A stretch of DNA of 21,495 nt from JANWJE01 sp044326545 (GTDB taxonomy: Bacteria > Chlamydiota > Chlamydiia > Chlamydiales > Parachlamydiaceae). A program made the position numbers and the translations under genes. Each line of letters opens with the position of its first letter. The first letter of the stretch is position 1. Below are positions 1 through 7,253 of the stretch, piece by piece. Under the pieces are notes generated by a model, which saw nothing but the letters and a program-made list of their open reading frames with translations, searched no databases and was not told the origin of the DNA. The stretch lies in the NCBI GenBank assembly GCA_044326545.1, contig JBIRBM010000030.1, positions 1 to 21,495 on the forward strand, given 5' to 3'.

Positions 1-19
1 ATATTGTTAAATCCATCTT

Positions 20-77
20 GACCTCTTATGATTAACATTCGTGCTGAAAAACAAATGTTTTAAATCATCAAGAGGTC
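20..77. repeat. Imperfect hairpin at the left edge
   Basis: GACCTCTT-ATGATT (20-33) is nearly the reverse complement of AATCATCAAGAGGTC (63-77). A nested stem AACATT/AATGTT (34-39/54-59) makes one imperfect hairpin. The right arm is followed by TTTT, so it could end transcription of a gene lying left of the window, but the T run is short. It may instead be debris of the rearrangement that broke the neighbouring toxin-antitoxin pair. Confidence 0.4.
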
Positions 78-96
78 TTTTGTCATCAAATTTTAA

Positions 97-125
97 TTTA
101 TCTAATTGCTTTTCAATTAGATAAA
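97..125. repeat. Perfect 12-bp inverted repeat
   Basis: TTTATCTAATTG (97-108) and CAATTAGATAAA (114-125) form a perfect 12-bp stem around the 5-nt loop CTTTT. It overlaps the stop codon of the truncated antitoxin ORF (117-119, minus strand), so the hairpin lies exactly where that gene loses its family resemblance. No strong T tract follows on either strand, so a terminator role is uncertain. Confidence 0.5.
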
Positions 126-260
126 CTCCAAACTCAGGTTAATAAGCTTTGCAATTTGACGAGCAAACTCGGATTTTGCTAAAGCTTCTTCAGGATTTTC
201 AATCCCTAAATCAGTAAATACGTTTCCGGAGCTTTCTTCGTATACGATCTTTTTTTTCAT
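117..260 (-). pseudogene. Truncated HigA/XRE-type antitoxin (N-terminal fragment)
   Basis: The minus-strand ORF encodes 47 residues. Its start, MKKKIVYEESSGNVFTDLG followed by IENPEEALAKSEFARQIAKLI, matches from memory the N-terminus of the XRE-family antitoxin partner of Gp49/HigB-type toxins. In that family this stretch leads into a helix-turn-helix and the protein is about 90-100 residues long. Here the resemblance stops after about residue 40 and the ORF ends seven codons later, so the DNA-binding domain is missing. The start codon overlaps the stop of the toxin fragment in a TGATG junction, with AAAGGAG just upstream, as in an intact TA operon. A short functional protein is possible but unlikely. 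It is too short to be found by length-based gene calling. Confidence 0.65.
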
Positions 261-385
261 CACTCCTTTTCTCTTTTTAATTCTTTATAGAGAGCTTCTG
301 CATCTTTTAAACGAGGCTTAACCAAATCGATCTCTTGCTTTGGTGTTGCGATGCCGCTCTTAGATTTTTTTTGAATAGGGATCGC
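260..385 (-). pseudogene. HigB/Gp49-family toxin, C-terminal fragment
   Basis: A minus-strand frame of about 41 codons ends at TGA (262-260), which overlaps the antitoxin ATG. It reads QKKSKSGIATPKQEIDL, then VKPRLKDAEALYKELKREKE. This matches the C-terminal signature (basic patch, then TPxxEIxLxxxRLK) of RelE/HigB-type Gp49 toxins, which cleave mRNA. The N-terminal two-thirds, including the catalytic core, is absent. Upstream in the same frame the sequence becomes Arg/Ala-rich and corresponds to an arm of the palindromic repeat at 393-424. Toxin first, antitoxin second and the 1-bp overlap are the usual order for this type. The promoter and gene start are gone, so it is presumably inert. Confidence 0.6.
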
Positions 386-392
386 GAGAGCT

Positions 393-424
393 TTCGCCGC
401 CCTCCTGGTGGTAAGGTGAGTTAA
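393..424. repeat. Single arm of TTAACTCACC palindromic repeat
   Basis: Read on the minus strand from 424, this is TTAACTCACCTTACCACCAG followed by GAGGGCGGCG. The intact element at 16117-16214 begins TTAACTCACCTTAACCACTA then GGAGTGCGAT, so the first 30 bases agree with one gap and a few substitutions. Only one arm is visible here, and it joins the truncated toxin gene. It is probably a decayed copy of the element. Confidence 0.5.
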
Positions 425-489
425 TAAAATTGAACCTCAAAAATAGCATAAACTTGCAGTTTAAAGACACCTTCTAAGGTCATTTACAA

Positions 490-535
490 TAGGAAAAGAG
501 GATTTTTTCCTAGCCTTTAAAAGGGTGCTCCCCTT
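490..535 (+). promoter_or_regulatory. Hairpins in the hemF 5' region
   Basis: TAGGAAAA (490-497) pairs with TTTTCCTA (505-512) in a perfect 8-bp stem. It is followed by an AAGGG...CCCTT stem near 520-535. Both lie 40-85 bases before the hemF start, so they would sit in its leader RNA if transcription begins upstream. I see no good promoter hexamers and no known riboswitch architecture. A role in regulation is inference. Confidence 0.3.
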
Positions 536-573
536 AGAATCTATTCTCTTAGTTGCTTGGACAAAGGAGAAAT

Positions 574-1374
574 ATGATGTTTCCTCATCCTAAAAGGGAA
601 GAGCTCGTTCAGTTTTTAAAGGAACTGCGCGAGGAAATCGTTTCAGCATTTGAAAGATATGAGCCTGCAGCCCGTTTTAACCGGACACCATGGAATTATC
701 ATGGAGAAGGAGGAGGCGAAATTGCTCTTTTGAGGGGCTCGGTTTTTGAAAAGGGAGCTGTCAACTGGTCTGGTGTAGGAGGATCCTCTTTTCCAATGCT
801 CGAGGCAAAAGGTCCTTTTTTTGCTACAGGCATCAGTCTCATCACTCATATGACCAATCCGCATGCACCTACCGCCCACTTCAACATTCGCTTTATTGAA
901 ACTCAGGATAAATGGTGGTTTGGAGGCGGATATGATCTCACTCCAATGGGATTCCCGTATGAAGAAGATACACTTCATTTCCACGCTTGCGCTAGAAAGG
1001 CTTTATCTCCTTTTGAAGGCGGTCTCTATGAATGCTTTTCCCAACATGCACGAGAATACTTTTATATTCCTCACAGAAAGAAAGAGAGGGGAATTGGAGG
1101 ATTGTTCTTCGATCATTTCAATACAGGAGATTTTGAAAAAGACACCGCTATTTGGAAGGCAGTCGGGAGTTCGTTCCTCGAAGCCCTCCTCCCCATCTAC
1201 GATAAAAGGATTATCTCCCCTTATACTGCTGAGGAACGGGAAAAACAGCTTGAAATGAGGGCTCACTACGTTGAATTTAATTTGCTTTATGACCGAGGCA
1301 CCCGTTTTGGGTTCTCTTCAGGCGGCAATCCAGAAGCGATTCTATGCTCGATGCCGCCTCTTGCGAAATGGTGA
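574..1374 (+). CDS. hemF: Oxygen-dependent coproporphyrinogen III oxidase (HemF), short form
   Basis: This enzyme oxidatively decarboxylates coproporphyrinogen III to protoporphyrinogen IX in haem synthesis. It needs O2 and acts as a cytosolic homodimer. Family landmarks are clear (266-residue numbering): GEGGG (44-48), GVFEKGAVNWS-like segment (55-66), NPHAPTAHFNIRF (95-107), WWFGGGYDLTP (114-124), ERGIGGLFFDHFN (171-183), and VEFNLLYDRGTRFGF (233-247), which carries the conserved Asp-Arg pair near the active site. The ATG at 574 (or the adjacent one at 577) fits AAAGGAGA at 563-570; an in-frame TTG at 553 lies upstream of that ribosome site and is not preferred. The protein ends at SMPPLAKW and lacks the roughly 29-residue tail of E. 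coli HemF. As I recall, alphaproteobacterial/rickettsial forms end at the same point, so this is probably a natural short form. The next gene starts 38 bp downstream and may be cotranscribed. Confidence 0.93.
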   Translation: MMFPHPKREELVQFLKELREEIVSAFERYEPAARFNRTPWNYHGEGGGEIALLRGSVFEKGAVNWSGVGGSSFPMLEAKGPFFATGISLITHMTNPHAPTAHFNIRFIETQDKWWFGGGYDLTPMGFPYEEDTLHFHACARKALSPFEGGLYECFSQHAREYFYIPHRKKERGIGGLFFDHFNTGDFEKDTAIWKAVGSSFLEALLPIYDKRIISPYTAEEREKQLEMRAHYVEFNLLYDRGTRFGFSSGGNPEAILCSMPPLAKW

Positions 1375-1412
1375 TAACGCACCCATAAAAAACTAAAAGT
1401 ATAAGGTACAAT

Positions 1413-2087
1413 ATGCTAAAACATGTTTTTCATTTTTTAATACTGTCTTTAGGCATTTCTTTTTCTCCGATTTCTGCTGCTATCAATGGAAGAGTCGATG
1501 TAGGTGCTGTCCTCATAGATCTGGACATTCTTGAATCGGGTAAAACAACTGAGACTCTTCATATGAAAGGGGTCAGAGGTGATGCAACAATCCTTGTGTA
1601 CCAAGGGTTGTGTGTGAAACCGGGATTTATTTGGTCCAGCGGCCACGGCGAATTGACAACAGGAACAATCGCTATCGGCTATTATCTCCCCATTTTAGAA
1701 AAATTGAACATTCTTCCTAATGTCGGAATTACCTGGAGCTATCTTCATACCAAGGTCGATTTTGAGGAATTAGGATTTTTTAATCTCAAAGAGCGTTTCC
1801 GTTCAAGCAGCCCCTTCATAGGAATGGAATTCAGTTACTCGATCACCGACAAGCTCACGCTAATGGGAATCTATCAATACGCTTGGTCCCGCACCCACAC
1901 TAAAATCAAACCGATTGTCTCAGAGACAAGTCACACGTGTGGACCTAACTATGCTCTATCCCTTGACTATAGCTTAAATAAAAATTGGTCGGCGACCTTT
2001 GGTCTAGGCTACAATATTACCCTATCAAAAGAAAAACATGGTTTAAGAGGAAAAGGAGCCAAGCTCGCTGTTGCTTATTACTTTTAA
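1413..2087 (+). CDS. Small outer-membrane beta-barrel protein
   Basis: The 224-residue product has a classical Sec signal peptide: K3, a hydrophobic core at about 5-17, and SAA at 21-23 as a likely cleavage site. The mature part alternates polar and hydrophobic residues with glycines and aromatics. It ends in LAVAYYF, with the terminal Phe and alternating hydrophobics typical of the BamA-recognised beta-signal. Segments such as KLNILPNVGITWSYLHTKVD and ENKLTLMGIYQYAWSRTH-like stretches look like paired strands, and the length suggests about eight. AAGG at 1403-1406 precedes the ATG by 6 bases. It probably resides in the outer membrane. Ligand or function is unknown; porin, adhesin or OmpW/OmpA-like barrel are all possible. 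No partner gene nearby suggests a pathway beyond possible cotranscription with hemF. Confidence 0.72.
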   Translation: MLKHVFHFLILSLGISFSPISAAINGRVDVGAVLIDLDILESGKTTETLHMKGVRGDATILVYQGLCVKPGFIWSSGHGELTTGTIAIGYYLPILEKLNILPNVGITWSYLHTKVDFEELGFFNLKERFRSSSPFIGMEFSYSITDKLTLMGIYQYAWSRTHTKIKPIVSETSHTCGPNYALSLDYSLNKNWSATFGLGYNITLSKEKHGLRGKGAKLAVAYYF

Positions 2088-2110
2088 AAGCCAAAAGTCT
2101 TTGCCTCTGC

Positions 2111-2147
2111 CTTAGAACCTGTTCAAAATCTTTGAATAGGTTCTAAG
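2111..2147. terminator. Long palindrome between convergent genes (repeat family B, copy 1)
   Basis: CTTAGAACCTGTTCAAA (2111-2127) and TTTGAATAGGTTCTAAG (2131-2147) pair over 17 bp, with one G-U in the plus-strand RNA, around a 3-nt loop ATC. It lies 24 bp after the beta-barrel gene and before the converging gene at 2276. Only GGGGGTTTG follows, so it is not a textbook intrinsic terminator. It closely matches the palindrome at 9002-9037, so it also belongs to a dispersed repeat. Confidence 0.6.
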
Positions 2148-2275
2148 GGGGTTTGTTAAAACTTCGAGTCCCTATTTTATCGCTTCATAGGCGAAAAGCA
2201 ATCGAATACAGCTGATTGCCAATTTGAAAACAGACGCTAAATAAGATTGTTGGTGCTTAAGAATAAGTTAAACCC

Positions 2276-2779
2276 TTACATGACACGCCAACTCACTTGT
2301 TGCCAAAAGGCAAGCGTTTGCTCCGCCGATCGGGCAACGCTTTGTCCAAAAAGATCCACAGAGCAAGAAATCAAACCTTGATCATCGTCCTCAATAAAAA
2401 TTCGTTTTAGAAGGTGGTCTTTGGAAAACCATCCCATTCTAATGCGAATAGAGATTCCTTTATCAGGAAAGGAGATGATTTGACGATATCTGCCAGATTC
2501 AGCGATTTTTTCTTCGGAAAAAACGGTCCGAATTTTTTTATCTATGATCAACTCTCCCAAATAAATGTCGGGATGAATCCCACTCATTTCATGATTTAAC
2601 TCTAATTCATATTCATGAGTATCCTTGACAAGTCTCCAACTCAAAAGCTCAGTAGGTTCCATGATTGTCGCCCAAATACTCTTAATATAACTCCTCTTGA
2701 CTTCATCTGCATGCTTCCAAATCGAATAGCAAGTGTCCATCATGTTTTGTTTTAGAGCATTCGCATCATGTTGAGTCAT
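2276..2779 (-). CDS. Hypothetical protein, 167 residues
   Basis: I do not recognise this protein. It has no signal peptide or membrane segment and appears soluble. The N-terminal third (1-45) looks helical, with MDTCYSIWKHADEVKRSYIK. The middle (46-125) is richer in beta-type segments, such as HEYELELNHEM, YLGELIIDKKIRTVF and GISIRIRMGWF. The C-terminus is again helical and Trp-rich (FWQQVSWRVM). The start at 2779 has only a weak purine-rich AAGAGA upstream. The gene stands alone, divergent from the 3490 gene and convergent with the beta-barrel gene. Uninterrupted length and a balanced composition support a real gene, but the function is open. Confidence 0.6.
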   Translation of the reverse strand: MTQHDANALKQNMMDTCYSIWKHADEVKRSYIKSIWATIMEPTELLSWRLVKDTHEYELELNHEMSGIHPDIYLGELIIDKKIRTVFSEEKIAESGRYRQIISFPDKGISIRIRMGWFSKDHLLKRIFIEDDDQGLISCSVDLFGQSVARSAEQTLAFWQQVSWRVM

Positions 2780-2810
2780 AAATATCTCTTATGTGTTTTA
2801 TTGAGCTGGT

Positions 2811-2845
2811 TTAACTCACCTCAGGGTGCCTCTCAGGTGAGTTAA
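2811..2845. repeat. Palindromic repeat family A, compact copy
   Basis: TTAACTCACCT (2811-2821) and AGGTGAGTTAA (2835-2845) are perfect 11-bp inverted arms around a 13-nt centre containing AGG/CCT. The same outer arms occur, less exactly, in the larger element at 16117-16214. It lies 32 bp upstream of the minus-strand gene starting at 2779, so an operator role is also conceivable. Confidence 0.7.
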
Positions 2846-3429
2846 AAACTGTATCTGAAAAATAATGCTTCATTAATTGGCTTTAACATTCATCTCTTTG
2901 ATCTGTTCTCATTCAAGGTTATCTCAAGTTTGCATTTTTTTGAACTCAGCTTCAAAGAGAAACCAACTCCACTTACAGTTTGAATAAACCTTTTTACGAA
3001 TCAACAGATTGATTTGATTCTATCAAAAAGATAGCTGTTTTTCCAAAATTTTAAAAAGATTTAAATGCCAACTCACCCAATTCAAGCTCAAAGGAAAGCA
3101 ACCAGATTCTGGTTCAAACGAGGACAAAAATTCAACGATCAATTCTTGTAGAGAAGTCTAAATCTCAGATAGTGACAAGAATGAGGAGTAAAATTTTTAA
3201 AGAGGCAAACTGAATAAAATCGTAAATATTTTTCTTTTATAAAGAAAAAAGCAGACTAACTTTTGTTGAAATAGAGTTGACATAAACGCAATAAAAAGAG
3301 GCTGCTTACGCAAGAAATAAAGCTAAAATTTCATTATCACATAAATAACTTTTAAATACTCTGTTCGATTTATTCATTGATTATGAGATTTATAGGTTAT
3401 CTCTTAATAAAAAACAAATAAAAGCATAT

Positions 3430-3435
3430 TATAAT
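3430..3435 (+). promoter_or_regulatory. Possible -10 box for the 3490 gene
   Basis: A perfect TATAAT lies about 55 bases before the ATG at 3490. No TTGACA-like -35 sits at 16-18 bp, so this is only a weak promoter candidate in a very AT-rich stretch. Confidence 0.25.
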
Positions 3436-3489
3436 TTTGTTAGATGTGTCTTATTAATTTTTTATTTCATTTTTTTTATGGGGTATTGA

Positions 3490-5967
3490 ATGGAACCTCA
3501 AAACCTAAATCATCCTTTAGATTGTAGCGCTCTTTCTCCAAAGATTGCGCAATCACGCTCTTTTTCTTCAGAGCCAGGTCAAATTCCACTCAATCACTAT
3601 CAAGGAAGGGTGATTCGACCAAGATTGAAAGAGGTTCCTTTCTCCCCTCACCCTTTAGTTTCACATCAACAATTCATGACGGGGATTCTGATTGAAAAAT
3701 TAAGTGCTTCTGATCAAGAAAAATACAATCAAACAGGAACGATTGGATTTTTAAAAACATTCTTTTGGAGACCAATCTCATTTTTGAATACAGAAGGATG
3801 CCAAGAAACAATTCTAGTTCACATCAAAAGTGCTACGAAGCAGTTATCTCTCTTAGGAATTGGTGAAAACAAGATTGCAGCGATTTTGAATAACGGAACT
3901 TTATTTAAAGAGCTCGATTTATTTCAGTTTGAGCGTGCACTTGAGGGATTGAAATTAGAAGCATCGGAAGTTGGAGATTTTGACGTCATCGACAAGATCA
4001 AAAAAGAGGGAAATTATCCATCGTATGAAATGGCGATTCTTCTTCGGGATATCGATCATTCTATTGCAGAGCAAACGGGACCTTATCCCCCCCTTATGAT
4101 ACCAACTGAAGCTCTTTTGAGAGTTGTCCGTCAGCTATCTGAAAAGGCAAGTCAAAACGTGGAAATAGAAAGAAAATGGAAAAAAAACAATCCTCATCGA
4201 AACTTAGAAACAGAATTATCCTCGCCAGGCACACTCGCTGACAGAGAATTAGACAAAATAAAAGCCTTAAGAACAGAATGCGAAACACTGACGTTCACCT
4301 ATCAAAGAATGATGGATAAGATTAAATTTTTACAAACCGTGCAAACAGAGCCCGCCCAAATGGATCGCGATCCAATCGTCGCAGCAAGAGTTCATCATAT
4401 CCTTCATGATATGGCTCAAGAAGAGATCGCAGCTGGAAATAGCCAAACAGCTTTTGAAATTGAAAGACATGCAGCAGAAGCAATTCCTCTTCCTTCTGAT
4501 CACCCCCTCCATCACATGCAAGATGCTATTGAAAAAGGGACAGCCAAACAGTTTGATCCAAGATCTGGAGCCTATTTCAGCTCACTTGGAACTTCTGCTT
4601 TAAAAGGTGGGCATTTGCACGCTTGCCAACGGATGATAGATGGTGAGAAAATCAATATCTTTGATTTTAAAATCAGTCATTATGCAAGAGATGAATTAAC
4701 CGATTACTTACAAGCGATTATTAAAAATCCTGAGATTTTTAAAGCTTCACTGCCACATGATTTAAGAGACGATTTTGAAATAAGGGAGGGCGATCAAAAA
4801 TTTAATCGATTTGATAAAGAATCGGGTCAGTTTACAAGGGCTGGGAGTTATCATCTAACCGGGGCTCAACCCACTATTCTTTCTTTTGGATCGATTGGAA
4901 AAATCATCATTGGAAATGAGAAGCAATCGGGCTGTCTGTACAACAAAATTGTTGTTGAAATGGCTGCTGATTTGCCTGAAGGTCAAAGTCTTCTGCTGCT
5001 CCATCGGCTTTTAACCGTAGCCGGTATTGGCCCTATTTTAACCTACCAACCTCCAGAAATAGCTGAAAAAATGAAACTCGCTCAGCTCCTTCGAGCTTTT
5101 TATCCCGCTCTTGGGGTTCAATTTGATGTGACAAAAGAATTTTACGACCTTCCCATCGAGGAGTTAAAAAAGAAAATGATTCGTCATGCCTCCCCTTTTA
5201 TCCAGAGTCAATTAAAAAAAACATTCAAAAAGTATCTGGATGAGTCGCCAGAGCTGATGAAAAAAATTGAAATTGCCCCTGGAAAAGAGGTATGGGGAAT
5301 GACAGATCTTGGAGAAAAAATGAAAGAGCAAGGAGCGTGGGGGCTGATGACTGGAATTGGAGCTTCCCGGGATTGGGAAAAAATAAAAGGCTCAATCGAG
5401 CGATTATTGACTGAAGGGGCGCTATCTTCGACGTCTCGGTTCGATAAAGGAGAGTTTAAGATAGGGGCATCGTTATCTGAAGATATGATAACTGGAGGAG
5501 GAGATGAGGTCTTTACTCGCTTAATCAATGATAGACTCGAAGCGACCTCTATTTCAAATTTTCCTTTATTTGGTCAAGCACAAATTCTATGGGATTTAGA
5601 CTCTGTTGTACAACGGGTCCCTTATGCCTTTAAGGAAGACCAATATGGGATAAAAAATCGATTTCACCCAGATTATGGGCTCTATAAAAACCGCTCCTCG
5701 CTTATTTCTTTTGCCAGATCCGTTGATTGTGCGGCAAATGAAGTGATGGTCAAAAACACGCTTGACCCAAGCCATATCGCAGGAATTGTTGTTGAAAGTG
5801 AGAAAAATAAAGAAGATTTGATTGACTCTCTTGTAGATAAAGGAATTGCGAAGAAAGATCCAAACGGGTTGGTTTATTTGATCATCAAAGAAAAAAGGAT
5901 TGAACTTCAATCCTTTATTCATGTTGGCAATCCAAACGATCCCTTTAAAAAAGAGTGGTGGGGATAA
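3490..5967 (+). CDS. Large orphan protein, 825 residues, with a conserved-looking C-terminal module
   Basis: I cannot assign a family. No signal peptide or transmembrane segment is visible, so it is cytosolic or secreted by a leaderless route. Residues 1-60 are Ser/Pro/His-rich and look disordered, as in many type III substrates. Residues about 90-330 are helical, with a charged, possibly coiled-coil stretch at 215-285. The part from about 350 onward looks like an ordered module: HRLLTVAGIG near 505, GALSSTSRF (about 643-651), a GASxxxDMxxGGGDEVFTRL block (about 658-677), YAFKEDQYG, and NEVMVKN from about 750 followed by IAGIVV. From memory the GG-x-VFTR and NE-[IV]-M blocks recur in bacterial proteins of unknown function. 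The order STS...NE is loosely reminiscent of ADP-ribosyltransferase folds, which is speculation. GGGG at 3480-3483 is the likely ribosome site. Confidence 0.8.
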   Translation: MEPQNLNHPLDCSALSPKIAQSRSFSSEPGQIPLNHYQGRVIRPRLKEVPFSPHPLVSHQQFMTGILIEKLSASDQEKYNQTGTIGFLKTFFWRPISFLNTEGCQETILVHIKSATKQLSLLGIGENKIAAILNNGTLFKELDLFQFERALEGLKLEASEVGDFDVIDKIKKEGNYPSYEMAILLRDIDHSIAEQTGPYPPLMIPTEALLRVVRQLSEKASQNVEIERKWKKNNPHRNLETELSSPGTLADRELDKIKALRTECETLTFTYQRMMDKIKFLQTVQTEPAQMDRDPIVAARVHHILHDMAQEEIAAGNSQTAFEIERHAAEAIPLPSDHPLHHMQDAIEKGTAKQFDPRSGAYFSSLGTSALKGGHLHACQRMIDGEKINIFDFKISHYARDELTDYLQAIIKNPEIFKASLPHDLRDDFEIREGDQKFNRFDKESGQFTRAGSYHLTGAQPTILSFGSIGKIIIGNEKQSGCLYNKIVVEMAADLPEGQSLLLLHRLLTVAGIGPILTYQPPEIAEKMKLAQLLRAFYPALGVQFDVTKEFYDLPIEELKKKMIRHASPFIQSQLKKTFKKYLDESPELMKKIEIAPGKEVWGMTDLGEKMKEQGAWGLMTGIGASRDWEKIKGSIERLLTEGALSSTSRFDKGEFKIGASLSEDMITGGGDEVFTRLINDRLEATSISNFPLFGQAQILWDLDSVVQRVPYAFKEDQYGIKNRFHPDYGLYKNRSSLISFARSVDCAANEVMVKNTLDPSHIAGIVVESEKNKEDLIDSLVDKGIAKKDPNGLVYLIIKEKRIELQSFIHVGNPNDPFKKEWWG

Positions 5968-6039
5968 GGAGAATTTTTCTCATAATCGGTTGAAATTACA
6001 CGTCCATCTTGCTAGGATGTTGAGATGTCGCATCAGGTG

Positions 6040-6069
6040 TTGACAGTTTACATTTTGAGCGGGTCAAAT
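6040..6069 (+). promoter_or_regulatory. Possible promoter for the pepP-kinase pair
   Basis: TTGACA (6040-6045) is followed after 18 bases by TCAAAT (6064-6069), four of six matches to TATAAT. It would start transcription near 6076, about 55 bases before the chosen aminopeptidase ATG. If real, it rules out the in-frame upstream ATG at 6025. Confidence 0.35.
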
Positions 6070-6129
6070 TCTGAGGTTTTGATCTTTAACGTCCCACATT
6101 ATAACATCCTCCAACGAAATAAGGTGATC

Positions 6130-7224
6130 ATGAACGATTGCGCAAGGCTTGAACGATTGCGAATTTTACTCAAAACCCTCCCTTGCGATGCCCTTTTAAT
6201 TGAACACCCGATAGACTTGCTTTATTTGACCGGAATTGAGCTATCTGCGGGACAATTAATTGTGTCTGAAGAAAATGCAACCTTAATTGTTGATGGCCGC
6301 TACTATACCCGATGTTGTACTCAAACTCTTTATCCTGTAGAACCATTAGAGGAAAATAGCTTAAAAAATTGGATGATCGATTCTCAGATTGATCGCCTTG
6401 GATTTGATCAATCTCAGACAACGTATCAGAGATTTTTAAATCTTGTGCAGTTATTCAAAAGCGATAACTTTCCATTACGGACAATTGAAGTTATTCCGAT
6501 CCAATCACCTATTCAAACTCTTCGTTTGATTAAAGATTCTGATGAAATCACTGCATTACGACGAGCTGCGCACTTAGGTTGTCAAGGATATGCGTTTGTT
6601 TTATCTTTACTCAAAGAGGGAATTGAAGAATCTGAATTGGCATTTGAGCTTGAATTTTTTTGGAAAAAAAGAGGGGGAAGCCGACTGGCTTTTGATTCCA
6701 TTATTGCATTTGGAGCCAACGGCGCTATGCCTCACCATCGGGCGGGGTCTTCTAAACTCATGCTTAACACCTCTGTTTTAATTGACATTGGGGTTGTTTT
6801 GGATCATTACCATTCCGATATGACCCGCGTCATCTTTTTTGGAGAGCCGCTCCCGATCATCAAGACAATTTATTCAATTGTTGAGGAGGCTAAAGAGCGC
6901 GCCCTTGCTTTGTGCCGCCCGGGTACTCTGATAGGAGACGTTGATCGAATCGCGCGTGAATGGATTGCTTCTAATGGCTATGGGGAGTTGTTTCTTCATA
7001 GCTTAGGGCATGGAATTGGGCTTGATATTCATGAAGCTCCCCTAGTAAGGGATACAGGCGCCTATCGCAATATCCCTTTGGCTCCCGGGATGGTCATCAC
7101 GATTGAACCAGGAATTTATTTGCCGCAGATTGGAGGGGTTCGTTTAGAAGATACAATTCTGATTACCGATAATGGGTATGAAAATTTGACTTTGGCAGGA
7201 TTTCAACCTCAGATTGTGATTTAG
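6130..7224 (+). CDS. pepP: Xaa-Pro aminopeptidase/dipeptidase, M24B family
   Basis: This cytosolic dinuclear metallopeptidase removes N-terminal residues before proline (PepP/PepQ type). Residues 1-125 form the creatinase-like N-domain, and about 130-364 the pita-bread catalytic domain. All five metal ligands are visible: D219 (VLIDIG), D230 (YHSDMTR), H294 (LGHGIG), E326 (TIEPGIY) and E340 (VRLED). His202/203 in MPHHRAG also fits the family. At 364 residues it matches the usual length of about 355-360. I chose ATG 6130 because AAGG at 6120-6123 precedes it with good spacing. An in-frame ATG at 6025 would add 35 residues with no family resemblance. The kinase gene starts 29 bp downstream, so the two probably form one transcript. 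Aminopeptidase versus dipeptidase cannot be settled from sequence alone. Confidence 0.93.
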   Translation: MNDCARLERLRILLKTLPCDALLIEHPIDLLYLTGIELSAGQLIVSEENATLIVDGRYYTRCCTQTLYPVEPLEENSLKNWMIDSQIDRLGFDQSQTTYQRFLNLVQLFKSDNFPLRTIEVIPIQSPIQTLRLIKDSDEITALRRAAHLGCQGYAFVLSLLKEGIEESELAFELEFFWKKRGGSRLAFDSIIAFGANGAMPHHRAGSSKLMLNTSVLIDIGVVLDHYHSDMTRVIFFGEPLPIIKTIYSIVEEAKERALALCRPGTLIGDVDRIAREWIASNGYGELFLHSLGHGIGLDIHEAPLVRDTGAYRNIPLAPGMVITIEPGIYLPQIGGVRLEDTILITDNGYENLTLAGFQPQIVI

Positions 7225-7253
7225 GAACCTTCAAGATTATTTTTAAAGGGATT

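Larger units (their letters stand above)
2780..3489. other. Gene-poor 710-bp intergenic region
   Basis: This AT-rich gap separates two divergent genes. It contains the palindrome at 2811-2845 and a TATAAT hexamer at 3430-3435 about 55 bases before the 3490 start. A TTGACA at 3277-3282 has no fitting -10 partner. The longest ORF of note is only 28 codons (3065-3151), without a ribosome site. I see no tRNA or recognised RNA gene. It may be eroded coding sequence. Confidence 0.6.

Noticed and set aside
553..573. TTG start adding seven residues to HemF
   Set aside because: It lies upstream of, and would translate through, the clear AAAGGAGA ribosome site that serves the ATG at 574/577.
863..1258. 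131-codon frame inside hemF
   Set aside because: Overlaps conserved hemF sequence in another frame; its product resembles nothing.
3065..3151. 28-codon ORF (MPTHPIQ...) in the intergenic gap
   Set aside because: No ribosome site, no recognisable similarity, and length expected by chance.
6025..6129. Upstream ATG adding 35 residues to the aminopeptidase
   Set aside because: The extra segment has no family resemblance, and a promoter-like TTGACA lies within it; ATG 6130 has a ribosome site.
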